A DNA stretch of 64,000 bases from NCBI RefSeq assembly GCF_025426255.1, contig NZ_CP104861.1:2356001-2420000 (forward strand), written 5' to 3'. Shown here one piece after another: positions 15,975 to 24,061 of the stretch (positions are counted from its first letter, which is position 1; each line of letters opens with the position of its first letter). The DNA comes from Pseudomonas fragi (GTDB lineage Bacteria > Pseudomonadota > Gammaproteobacteria > Pseudomonadales > Pseudomonadaceae). The notes under the pieces are model-generated. The model had not been told where the DNA came from and did not search any database. It was given only the letters and a program-made list of their open reading frames with translations. The position numbers were made by a program, and so were the translations under genes.

Positions 15975-17077
15975 GCGAGTATTTGCAAACGGCATTGACC
16001 GATGCCTTGGGCTGTCGTTATCCAATCGTGCAAACCGCGATGGGCTGGGTGGCGGACGCCAATCTGGTGATCGCCAGTACCCGCGCCGGAGCTTTCGGTT
16101 TTCTGGCCGGGGCGACCATCGCGGCGGATCAACTGGAGGCTGAAATTCAGCGGGTGATCGAGGCCACGGGAGGCAGAAACTTTGGCCTTAATTTCCATAT
16201 GTTCCAGGAAAATGCCGCGCAGTGCGTGGATCTGGCCATTGAATACCGCTTGCGTTCTGTGAGCTATGGCCGTGGGCCGGATCGCCAGACCATCGACCGC
16301 TTCAAGAAAGCCGGGGTGTTGTGCATTCCGACTGTGGGCGCGCTTAAGCATGCGATCAAGGCCGTGGAGCTTGGCGCGGACATGATCACCGTGCAGGGCG
16401 GTGAAGGTGGCGGGCATACCGGTGGCGTGCCAAGCACCATTTTGCTGCCGCAGGTACTGGATGCAGTACGGGTGCCGGTGATTGCAGCGGGTGGCTACTC
16501 CACCGGCCGTGGGCTGGCCGGGGCGCTGGCCAGCGGCGCTGCCGGGATTGCCATGGGTACGCGGTTCCTGATGACCCAGGAATCGCCAACCCCTATCGCA
16601 ACTTTGGACCGTTACGTAAAAGTCTCTGATCCCCAGCACATTCGCGTGACGACGGCGGTGGACGGCATGCGCCATCGGATGATCGAGAACGCGTTTATCA
16701 ATCGCCTGGAAAAGGCCAGTGCCTTTGGCCGCCTGCGCATTGCTCTGGGCAGCGCCTGGCACTGGAAGCAACAGACCGGCATGAGTCTTGGGCATATGCT
16801 CAGCGTGTTCGTCCAATCGGTGAAAGAAGACCCCGCAGCCTTGTCACAAACCGTTATGGCAGCCAACCAGCCGGTGTTGTTGCAACGCTCGATGGTCGAT
16901 GGCGTGCCGGATGAAGGGATCCTGCCGTGCGGGCAAGTAGCGGCCTCCATCGGCGAGTTGAAAAGTTGCCAGCAATTGATCGACGAGATGGTGCAAGAAG
17001 CTGAACGTTGCCTGATGGCAGTGAATGCACGTCATCAGGCTGTACGCACCAAGGCGTCACAGCCAGCAGGCATCTGA
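15971..17077 (+). CDS. ipdC: nitronate-monooxygenase-family flavoprotein, IpdC-like
   Basis: This 368-residue FMN TIM-barrel protein of the 2-nitropropane dioxygenase family has YPIVQTAMGWVA (residues 18-29), IPTVGALKHAIKA and QGGEGGGHTGG. Its phosphate-binding segment is AAGGYSTGRG...GAAGIAMGTRFL. These match mycobacterial IpdC, a flavin-dependent reductase in steroid C/D-ring degradation, better than true nitronate monooxygenases. ATG 15971 overlaps the upstream stop (ATGA). It is the last gene of the plus-strand island. The 88 bp gap to the convergent SDR contains a small palindrome (17150-17164) but no clear terminator. Confidence 0.82.
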   Translation: MSEYLQTALTDALGCRYPIVQTAMGWVADANLVIASTRAGAFGFLAGATIAADQLEAEIQRVIEATGGRNFGLNFHMFQENAAQCVDLAIEYRLRSVSYGRGPDRQTIDRFKKAGVLCIPTVGALKHAIKAVELGADMITVQGGEGGGHTGGVPSTILLPQVLDAVRVPVIAAGGYSTGRGLAGALASGAAGIAMGTRFLMTQESPTPIATLDRYVKVSDPQHIRVTTAVDGMRHRMIENAFINRLEKASAFGRLRIALGSAWHWKQQTGMSLGHMLSVFVQSVKEDPAALSQTVMAANQPVLLQRSMVDGVPDEGILPCGQVAASIGELKSCQQLIDEMVQEAERCLMAVNARHQAVRTKASQPAGI

Positions 17078-17165
17078 AACGGCTTCCAATGTTGCATCTG
17101 TACTTGGTTGGATAACAACACCAGCCCCATCCAGGCGGTGGGGCAGGTAGCCAGCCAAGCTGGCC

Positions 17166-17933
17166 CTACGACAAAAAACCGCCATCCACATTCAGCGAAA
17201 CACCGGTGGTGTAGCTCGATGCATCGCTTGCCAGATACAACACTGCTCCGGCCATTTCACTCGGCGCGGCCACGCGCTTGAGCGGAACCTGCTGCAGGAC
17301 GGTCTTGAGGATGGCGTCATTCTTGACCAGCGCCGAAGCGAATTTGGTGTCGGTCAGGCCTGGCAGCAGGGCGTTGCAGCGGATGCCGAATGCCGCACAT
17401 TCCTTGGCAAACACCTTGGTCATGTTGATCACCGCCGCCTTGGTCATCGAATACACCCCCTGGAATACCCCCGGTGAAACGCCGTTGATCGAGGCCACGT
17501 TGATGATGCTGCCGCCGCCGTGCTCGCGCATCAGCTTGCCGGCCTCGACCGACATAAAGAAGTAACCGCGAATATTCACGTCGACGGTTTTCTGGAAGGC
17601 GCTGAGGTCGGTGTCCAGCACGTTGCAAAATTGCGGGTTGGTGGCGGCATTGTTGACCAGAATATCGAGGCGCCCGAAGTCTTCGCGGATACGCGCAAAG
17701 GTCCGGGTGATGTGTTCCATTTCGCCGATATGGCAAGCGATGGCTGTGGCCTTGCCGCCATCGGCGATGATCGCATCGGCCACGGGCTGGCAGCCTTCGA
17801 GCTTGCGGCTGGAAACGATCACGTGGGCACCTTGCTGGGCCAGCAGTTTGGCAATGGCTTCACCGATACCGCGACTGGCACCGGACACGAACGCAATTTT
17901 GCCATCAAGGTCGAACAGTTGAGTCCTGGACAT
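17166..17933 (-). CDS. short-chain dehydrogenase/reductase (SDR)
   Basis: This 255-residue classical SDR has SGASRGIG for cofactor binding, NNAA, and catalytic Ser (VASINGVSPG) with YSMTK. AGGAA precedes ATG 17933. It follows the phosphotransferase gene in the same direction with a 23 bp gap. This pair (FabG-like SDR plus ACAD10-like phosphotransferase) is common in Pseudomonas lipid loci, where an acyl-CoA dehydrogenase is often the third member; none is seen here. It converges on the ipdC-like gene. A steroid-pathway role (IpdF is an SDR) is possible but I would not assume it. Confidence 0.87.
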   Translation of the reverse strand: MSRTQLFDLDGKIAFVSGASRGIGEAIAKLLAQQGAHVIVSSRKLEGCQPVADAIIADGGKATAIACHIGEMEHITRTFARIREDFGRLDILVNNAATNPQFCNVLDTDLSAFQKTVDVNIRGYFFMSVEAGKLMREHGGGSIINVASINGVSPGVFQGVYSMTKAAVINMTKVFAKECAAFGIRCNALLPGLTDTKFASALVKNDAILKTVLQQVPLKRVAAPSEMAGAVLYLASDASSYTTGVSLNVDGGFLS

Positions 17934-17956
17934 GCGGGTTCCTTGTTATCTCGGGC

Positions 17957-19024
17957 TTAGAGGCTGGAGCGGCGAATGACATTGAGGCTCATCTGCTCAA
18001 GCAGGGCGTTCATTTGCACGAATTGCGCGAAGCGTTTGTCCTGGGTCTGGCCGTGGTAGTAGCGGTAGTAGATTTGTTGAACGATACCCGCCAGACGGAA
18101 CAATCCATAGGTGTAGTAGAAATCGTAGTTGTCGATCTGGATCCCGGAGCGCTCGGCGTAGTAATCGACGAATTCGCGGCGGGTCAACATGCCGGAGACA
18201 TTGCTTGGCTGGCGTCGCATTAATTGCACCGGTGCCGGGTCGCCCGCTTCAATCCAGTAGGCGAGGGTATTGCCCAGGTCCATCAGCGGGTCGCCCAGAG
18301 TGGTCAGCTCCCAGTCCAGCACACCGATGATCTGCATCGGATCGGCGGGGTCGAGGATCACGTTATCAAAGCGGTAGTCATTGTGAACAATGGCCGGGGT
18401 CGGATGGTCGGCCGGCATGTTGGCCTGCAGCCAGTCTTTAACGGCTTCCCAGCGCGGTGCATCCGGGGTCAGGGCCTTGTCGTAGCGCTCGGTCCAGCCA
18501 CTGATCTGGCGTTGCACGTAGCCTTGCGGCTTACCCAGATCACCCAGGCCGCAGGCGTTGTAGTCGACCTTGTGCAGCTCGACCAGTTTGTCGATAAAGC
18601 GCTTGCACAGCGTCCGGATATTGTCGGCGCTAAGCGCCAGTTCGTCGGGTATGTCAGAGCGCAGGATGATGCCCTTGACCCGCTCCATCACGTAAAATTC
18701 GGAGCCGATCAGGGTTGTGTCGGTGCAGTGGGCATAGGCTTTGGGGCAGTAGGGGAAGGCGTTCTTGAGCTGGTTGAGGATGTGGAACTCGCGGCCCATG
18801 TCGTGGGCTGACTTGGCTTTTTGGCCAAACGGCGGGCGGCGCAGCACCAGTTCCTGGCCGGGGTATTCAATCAGGTAGGTCAGGTTGGAGGCGCCTCCAG
18901 GGAATTGACTGATTGTCGGTTGCCCTGCAAGCCCCGGGATATGCGCCTTGATATAAGGATCGATGCGGCTGGCGTCGAGTTCTTCGCCGGAACGGATGCG
19001 GGTGGACGAGTCGGTAAGCGCCAT
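17957..19024 (-). CDS. phosphotransferase family protein (APH fold, ACAD10/11 type)
   Basis: This 355-residue protein has the aminoglycoside-phosphotransferase/choline-kinase fold. The Brenner-type motif is VHNDYRFDNVIL (catalytic Asp) and the metal-binding motif is VLDWELTTLGDPLMDLG. Relatives such as the kinase domains of ACAD10/ACAD11 phosphorylate 4-hydroxyacyl-CoA so that the phosphate can be eliminated, which lets gamma-hydroxy acids enter beta-oxidation. Antibiotic resistance is unlikely. It is in one transcription unit with the downstream SDR. There is a 201 bp gap to the SCP2 gene, which has its own terminator, so this gene probably has its own promoter. Confidence 0.85.
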   Translation of the reverse strand: MALTDSSTRIRSGEELDASRIDPYIKAHIPGLAGQPTISQFPGGASNLTYLIEYPGQELVLRRPPFGQKAKSAHDMGREFHILNQLKNAFPYCPKAYAHCTDTTLIGSEFYVMERVKGIILRSDIPDELALSADNIRTLCKRFIDKLVELHKVDYNACGLGDLGKPQGYVQRQISGWTERYDKALTPDAPRWEAVKDWLQANMPADHPTPAIVHNDYRFDNVILDPADPMQIIGVLDWELTTLGDPLMDLGNTLAYWIEAGDPAPVQLMRRQPSNVSGMLTRREFVDYYAERSGIQIDNYDFYYTYGLFRLAGIVQQIYYRYYHGQTQDKRFAQFVQMNALLEQMSLNVIRRSSL

Positions 19025-19176
19025 ATCTATCTCTTCTGCTTATATTTAGGGCTTGGCAATATTCGTTAATCTAATGGGCGGCCACGTCGTCGACAAGGCA
19101 TGCAGGGCCTTAATAGGTGTGGGTGTTAGTGCGTGATCAGCATCCTTGATAAGCATTGCCTGAGTGAAGTGCAGGC

Positions 19177-19209
19177 CAAAAAAAACCGAAGCGCGCAGGC
19201 TTCGGTTTT
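19177..19209 (-). terminator. intrinsic terminator after the SCP2 gene
   Basis: Arms ACCGAAGC (ending 19192) and GCTTCGGT (from 19199) close a GC-rich hairpin. On the minus strand the stem is followed by a run of eight U, directly downstream of the SCP2-family gene. Confidence 0.9.
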
Positions 19210-19225
19210 GGGTATTGCCTGCTGC

Positions 19226-19540
19226 TTAAGCCGGGAACAGTTCGCTCAGCTTCATGGCCAGCATCATGTCGCCTTCGGCGCGCAGTTTGCCACCCATGAA
19301 CGCTTGCATGCCGTCAGTTTCGCCGCTGACGATGCCTTCCAGGGTTTCACCGTCCATTACCAGTGTTACCTGGGCGTCCGGGTTTTCGCCTTCTTTCAGT
19401 TCACAGGTGCTGTCTTTGACGATCAGCGAGAAGTTTTTGTCGTCATCAATGCGGAAACCAAATACCAGGTCCAGGCCTGCAGCAGCGGCTGGGTTGAATT
19501 TGGCTTTCATTGCTTGAACGGCATCAGCTACAGAAGTCAT
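19226..19540 (-). CDS. SCP2 sterol-binding domain protein
   Basis: This 104-residue stand-alone SCP2 domain is made of amphipathic strands and helices (FRIDDDKNFSLIVKD, QVTLVMDGETLEGIVSGE, MGGKLRAEGDMMLAMKLSELF). Such proteins bind fatty acyl-CoAs or sterol-like lipids in a hydrophobic tunnel and may present them to enzymes. AAAGGATC precedes ATG 19540. It lies 54 bp downstream of the histidine phosphatase gene and ends in a strong terminator, so the two may be co-transcribed. The protein is core in Pseudomonas, so closeness to the steroid-like island may be coincidence. Confidence 0.9.
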   Translation of the reverse strand: MTSVADAVQAMKAKFNPAAAAGLDLVFGFRIDDDKNFSLIVKDSTCELKEGENPDAQVTLVMDGETLEGIVSGETDGMQAFMGGKLRAEGDMMLAMKLSELFPA

Positions 19541-19594
19541 GGTTCGATCCTTTTGTGGTGGGTTTCAGCGGCGCTGGGCCGCGGTTGCCGACGC

Positions 19595-20305
19595 TCAACG
19601 ATAGGTGATGAGTGACGGCGTCTTCAACAGTTGCAAATGCACATGACTGTTGAAGGAAGCCAGGGTCACCTCGCGGCCATGGAACTTGAGTTGGCTGAGC
19701 GAGGTATTAACAATTTGCCAGGCCAGCTTGAAGGCATCGTTGGCCGCAATGTTGGTCAGTATGTGGATCAGGGCAGTAATGGTACCTGCCGAGGTGAACA
19801 CGGCAATGGTCTGTTGGCCTTTGGCCAGGTCGAGAATCCGGTTCAAGCCCGCCTGGGCCCGTTCGACAAACCCCAGCCAGGTTTCCAGCCCAGGGGTGTC
19901 GTAGGTGCCACTGAGCCAGCGGTCGATGATCAGCTCAAAGATGCGCTGGAATTCCGCCGGGTTATGGGCGGCATCAGTCATCGCCGCCAATGCGCCAGGT
20001 TCGTCTGGCAGCAGGCCAGGAAGCAGGGCGTCAAGTATGGCGAATGCATCGAACTCGTTGAATGCGGCGTCTACTTCAAGTTCTGGTGTAGGCAGTCCAG
20101 CAGCGCTGAACTGTGCCAGTGCATGACGCGCGGTGTCTTGCTGACGGGATAGATCCCCCGACAGGCAGCGGTCAAAACGCAGACCCAGATCGACCAGATG
20201 CTGGCCGGCAATTTCTGCTTGGCGCACACCCAGTGACGACAGCATGTCGTAGTTATCTGCGCCGAAAGAGGCCTGGCCATGTCTTATCAAGTAGATGCTG
20301 CCCAC
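19595..20305 (-). CDS. histidine phosphatase family protein
   Basis: This 236-residue member of the phosphoglycerate-mutase-like superfamily has the phosphohistidine motif LIRHGQASFG at its N-terminus and the second His region late in the protein (VFTSAGTITALIH). I start it at GTG 20305 because the family's first strand (GSIYLIRHG) begins there. An in-frame ATG at 20425 would add 40 residues unlike the family. No convincing Shine-Dalgarno is visible for either start. Its substrate is unknown. It is divergent from sohB. Confidence 0.82.
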   Translation of the reverse strand: MGSIYLIRHGQASFGADNYDMLSSLGVRQAEIAGQHLVDLGLRFDRCLSGDLSRQQDTARHALAQFSAAGLPTPELEVDAAFNEFDAFAILDALLPGLLPDEPGALAAMTDAAHNPAEFQRIFELIIDRWLSGTYDTPGLETWLGFVERAQAGLNRILDLAKGQQTIAVFTSAGTITALIHILTNIAANDAFKLAWQIVNTSLSQLKFHGREVTLASFNSHVHLQLLKTPSLITYR

Positions 20306-20511
20306 GTCCGCGTCGTCCCGGTCCGCTGAAAGTCTGGCGAGGTTAGGAGGATGGCAAGTGGCTGTCAATGAAAAAACATACGCTTGTTTGAATTCCTGCA
20401 AGTGCCAGCGCGTAAGGTGTTTCACGGCTGGCAGGCCCCGGTTGGCGCCGGTATGCTGGTTGCCATTGCGCAGCCCTGACCTGAGGGCTGCAGACGTTCT
20501 AAGGAGAGGCT

Positions 20512-21531
20512 GTGGAATTTCTTGCCGAGTACGCCAGTTTTCTGGCTAAAACCGTGACCTTGGTGATTGCCATTTTGGTGGTACTGGTGACCCTGGCGGC
20601 ATTGCGTGGCAAAGGACGCCGTTCTGCCGGGCAGTTGCAGGTCACCAAGCTCAATGACTTTTACAAAGGTCTGCGTGAGCGTCTGGAGCAGTCCCTGTTG
20701 TCCAAGAGTCAGCTCAAGGCGCTGCACAAACAGACCGCTAAAGCTGAGAAAAAGCTGAAAAAACAGCCTGAAGACAAACCTAATGTCTACGTTCTGGACT
20801 TTGCAGGCGATATCAAGGCATCGGCTACAGAAAGCCTGCGTCACGAAATCACCGCATTGCTGAGCCTGGCGAAGCCGACAGATGAAGTGGTACTGCGTCT
20901 GGAAAGCGGCGGCGGCATGGTACATAGCTATGGCCTGGCATCGTCGCAACTGGCACGTATTCGCCAGGCAGGCATTCCGCTGACAATTTGTATCGATAAA
21001 GTCGCGGCCAGTGGCGGTTACATGATGGCGTGCATTGGGCAGAAGATTATCAGCGCCCCGTTTGCAATCCTGGGCTCCATTGGCGTGGTTGCACAGTTGC
21101 CTAACGTCAACCGCCTGCTTAAAAAGCATGATATCGACTATGAAGTGCTGACCGCCGGTGAGTACAAACGAACCCTGACAGTGTTTGGCGAAAATACCGA
21201 AAAAGGTCGTGAGAAATTTCAGCAGGACCTGGATATCACCCATCAATTGTTCAAGAACTTCGTGGCCAAATATCGGCCGCAACTGGCGATTGACGAAGTG
21301 GCCACTGGTGAAGTCTGGTTGGGTGTAGCGGCGGTGGACATGCAACTGGTCGACGAACTGAAAACCAGTGACGAGTATTTGTCCGAACGCGCCAAGGAAG
21401 CCCAGCTGTATCACTTGCACTTTGCCCAGCGCAAAAGTTTGCAGGAGCGTGTGGGGTTGGCTGCCGGTTCTTCGGTAGAGAAGGTAGCCGATTCGTTGTG
21501 GTCCCGTTTGACCCAGCAGCGTTACTGGTAA
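20512..21531 (+). CDS. sohB: inner-membrane serine protease SohB (S49 family)
   Basis: This 339-residue S49 peptidase starts with a membrane anchor (about residues 10-31), followed by a charged helical linker and the protease domain. The catalytic dyad is Ser167 in KVAASGGYM and Lys219 in TAGEYKR. Length and N-terminal anchor match E. coli SohB, a putative periplasmic signal-peptide-peptidase-like enzyme. The start is GTG 20512, seven bases after AAGGAGAGG. It is a single gene with a weak hairpin terminator after it. Confidence 0.93.
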   Translation: MEFLAEYASFLAKTVTLVIAILVVLVTLAALRGKGRRSAGQLQVTKLNDFYKGLRERLEQSLLSKSQLKALHKQTAKAEKKLKKQPEDKPNVYVLDFAGDIKASATESLRHEITALLSLAKPTDEVVLRLESGGGMVHSYGLASSQLARIRQAGIPLTICIDKVAASGGYMMACIGQKIISAPFAILGSIGVVAQLPNVNRLLKKHDIDYEVLTAGEYKRTLTVFGENTEKGREKFQQDLDITHQLFKNFVAKYRPQLAIDEVATGEVWLGVAAVDMQLVDELKTSDEYLSERAKEAQLYHLHFAQRKSLQERVGLAAGSSVEKVADSLWSRLTQQRYW

Positions 21532-21538
21532 AGCTGTA

Positions 21539-21570
21539 ACCCTGTTGTAAGTGGGTAATTGCAACAGGGT
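21539..21570 (+). terminator. hairpin terminator after sohB
   Basis: ACCCTGTTG (21539-21547) pairs perfectly with CAACAGGGT (21562-21570), 7 bp after the sohB stop. The following sequence is T-rich (CATTATTTTGG) but not a clean U-tract, so efficiency may be moderate. Confidence 0.65.
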
Positions 21571-21703
21571 CATTATTTTGGTTGCTAAAGTGCGACTTCA
21601 GGTGCGGTAATTATCTAGTATTTAAAGCGTGTTTTTAATTGCGTTAGCCGATTCTTGAACAAGTAATTAACGCACTAGGTTTTAAGGCTGTCTATAAGCT
21701 TGA

Positions 21704-21720
21704 GGCATGAACTCCATGCC
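21704..21720. promoter_or_regulatory. palindrome just upstream of the broken NEL gene
   Basis: GGCATG-AACTC-CATGCC is a perfect inverted repeat ending 11 bases before ATG 21732, over the region where a ribosome-binding site should be. It could be an operator or a small hairpin in the mRNA leader. The upstream 170 bp are unusually AT-rich for this genome. Confidence 0.3.
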
Positions 21721-21731
21721 AGGCTAGAATC

Positions 21732-23453
21732 ATGACAGACGCGACCAACGCTCTTGTATCAGATGCTGAACGAACCGTTATTGAACACTCCCGCCGATTG
21801 GCCAATACGCTGGCCGTCAATCAACATAAAACCTATATTCCGCCTTTGCTGGAACCTTGGTTCATTCACGCGCCGCCCCGGATACGTGAGGCGTTGCGCG
21901 ACAGCTTCAAGCAGGGCCAGGCTACCCAGCGCGTAGTCTCTGCGGTATTGGCTCAGGTAAAACCGATCGAACAGTTTGCCGAGCCGTTGCTCAAGACCGC
22001 ACTGGCAGCCCGCGGGTGGGGTGACGTGAACCCCAGGACTTACGGCCTCAAACAGGTTCGACTATTGAGCAACCTGACACTGTTCTTCGCTCGTCAGCAA
22101 GTTAAATTGGTCGATACCTTTGCCCAGTTAACCATGCCTGATCTTCTCACGCCCGAGTCGTTGGAGCTGAATCTGGTCTCCGGTATTACCCAGCACAGTT
22201 TGCTGCAGGCCGCTCTGCAGAATTTTGAGATTGAAGAAACCGCCAGTGACGGGTTTGATTCAGGCAGCTGTATTTATGAAGTCAGCGCGCGCCGGGCGAT
22301 TGAACATCCGGCACTTAAACCGGAACACTTTGCACTGATATGCCGCGACCTCGATCTGGGCTTTCAGTATCAATGGCACTTGGCGCGTGTGTTCGAGCCG
22401 GTTGATGATAACTTGTCCGCTGAAGATATTAATTCCAAAGCCTATAAGTTGAAATTTGCGTTCACCCAGAACTTACGCCATGAATTTACCTGCGCCTTGC
22501 ACATGGCTTATATGAAGAAGGAAATAACGACAAATATTCATGCATTCATGATGACCCTGTTAGGCGCGCCTACTGCCCTGTTTTCACTTCTGCAATCAGC
22601 CCACGGCACTTTGCAAATCATGGGGTTTGAAGTCCCGGGCGTCATTGTCTTCTGGCCAGAAAGCAAGTCGACCGCACAGGCGCAATCCTGTGTGCTTTAT
22701 CTGCCGAACAGTCCGCACAAGGCCTTTCATGAATTTGAGTCGTTTGAACTGTTGAAGGCGACGTTACGGGAGTGGTTGAAGGGCCGTGTGTTCGCCAATT
22801 ATTTTGTTAAATTGGTGCCGCTTCGCCATCGTGCTGAATTTATGCGCCGCACCGATATGCAGAACGTGACCTGGGACTCGTTATTACTGCGTAGCCCACC
22901 CATCATCAATGAACCTGCCCTGATGTCCGAGAGCCGGCATGTGCCTCAGACAGATGATCCGTTTGTTGTGGCCTGGCGCCTGCAACTGGCGCAAATAAAG
23001 GACGATGCCAGGTTACTGGTCGTGCCCACCGAAGACGAAGACTCCAAAAGTCGTTTGGAACGCCAGGCGTCCTTTTTGAATATCGGGCTGAGCCTGCTCA
23101 CCATTGCGCTAGGGTTTGTGCCTGTTTTGGGTGACATCCTGCTGGTCACCAGTGTCATTCAATTGGGCGTCGAGTTGTACGACGGCATAAAGGCCTGGGA
23201 GCAAGGTGACCGTGCCGCAGCCCTGGAGCACTTGTTCGATATTGCGCAAAACTTTGCCTTGGTCGCGAGCAGCGCCGGGGCGGCAAAAGTACTCAGGCCC
23301 GAACCTGTGGTGGATGCTCTGGTGGCAGTGCGCTCGGTAACCGGTCGCCAGCGCCTGTGGCGGCCTGACCTTGAGCCTTACGCGGTGAAAAATGGATTGC
23401 TGGCAGGACTTAAGCCAGATGCTCATGGGCTGTATAGCGTGGGCGAGAAGTAG
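21732..23453 (+). CDS. N-terminal fragment of the broken NEL/LRR gene
   Basis: This open stretch of 573 codons is the part of the pseudogene that would be translated as it stands. It contains the dermonecrotic-toxin-like region and the hydrophobic hairpin (LSLLTIALGFVPVLGDIL...), then ends at the amber codon. Translation start ATG 21732 has only a weak AGGCTAG upstream. Alone it lacks the LRR and ligase parts, so it would not be a functional ubiquitin ligase. Confidence 0.6.
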   Translation: MTDATNALVSDAERTVIEHSRRLANTLAVNQHKTYIPPLLEPWFIHAPPRIREALRDSFKQGQATQRVVSAVLAQVKPIEQFAEPLLKTALAARGWGDVNPRTYGLKQVRLLSNLTLFFARQQVKLVDTFAQLTMPDLLTPESLELNLVSGITQHSLLQAALQNFEIEETASDGFDSGSCIYEVSARRAIEHPALKPEHFALICRDLDLGFQYQWHLARVFEPVDDNLSAEDINSKAYKLKFAFTQNLRHEFTCALHMAYMKKEITTNIHAFMMTLLGAPTALFSLLQSAHGTLQIMGFEVPGVIVFWPESKSTAQAQSCVLYLPNSPHKAFHEFESFELLKATLREWLKGRVFANYFVKLVPLRHRAEFMRRTDMQNVTWDSLLLRSPPIINEPALMSESRHVPQTDDPFVVAWRLQLAQIKDDARLLVVPTEDEDSKSRLERQASFLNIGLSLLTIALGFVPVLGDILLVTSVIQLGVELYDGIKAWEQGDRAAALEHLFDIAQNFALVASSAGAAKVLRPEPVVDALVAVRSVTGRQRLWRPDLEPYAVKNGLLAGLKPDAHGLYSVGEK

Positions 23454-24061
23454 TATCTCCAGTTTGAGCAGCAGATATTCCGGGTCGAAGTTTCCCCGGA
23501 TAGTCGTCAGGGCGTTATCCGGCATCCCACCGATCCCCAGGCCTACAGGCCGCGGATTGAACATAACGGCAGCGGTGCATGGGTGCATGAACTGGAAACC
23601 CCCCGGAAGTGGTCGCGTATGCAGTTGTTCCGTCGTCTGGGGCCTGAAGTGCGAGGGTTTTCGGATGCCACGGCCGAGCAGGTTTTGCTGGCGACCGACA
23701 CCCGTGAAGCGGTGCTGCGCAAGCTCTATATGGATAACCGCCCTATGCCGCCAGCGCTGGCGGACAGCATCAAGCGTGTGCGCTTGAGTGAAATGATCGA
23801 GAGTTTCATCGCGCAGATGAAACAGGGGGTCAATAGTTCGCCGGACAATGGGCCATTGCAATTGGAACTGTTGACCCGGCTTCCCGGCTGGCCTGCGGAT
23901 CGTGTACTGCGTGTGGTTGATATGCAGGGCGTGACGATCAGGGAGTACGGCTCGGATATGACACCGTCCAATCCACGGCTGCAAGTCGTCGAAACCCAGG
24001 TGAGCAGGGGCGACCTGTTGAAAGTCACGCTGGATTTTTTTCCACCCAGCAAATTGAAGCG

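Noticed and set aside
17150..17164. GCCAGC-CAA-GCTGGC hairpin as terminator of the catabolic island
   Set aside because: Stem is short with a three-base loop and no U-tract; not strong enough to call.
17957..19024. Aminoglycoside resistance gene
   Set aside because: The fold is shared, but motifs and neighbours fit the ACAD10/11-type metabolic kinases.
24035..24041. Programmed -1 frameshifting at the T7 run as normal expression of one protein
   Set aside because: The upstream amber codon at 23451 would still stop most translation, and I see no stimulatory structure; a recent mutation is simpler. Kept as an alternative in the findings.
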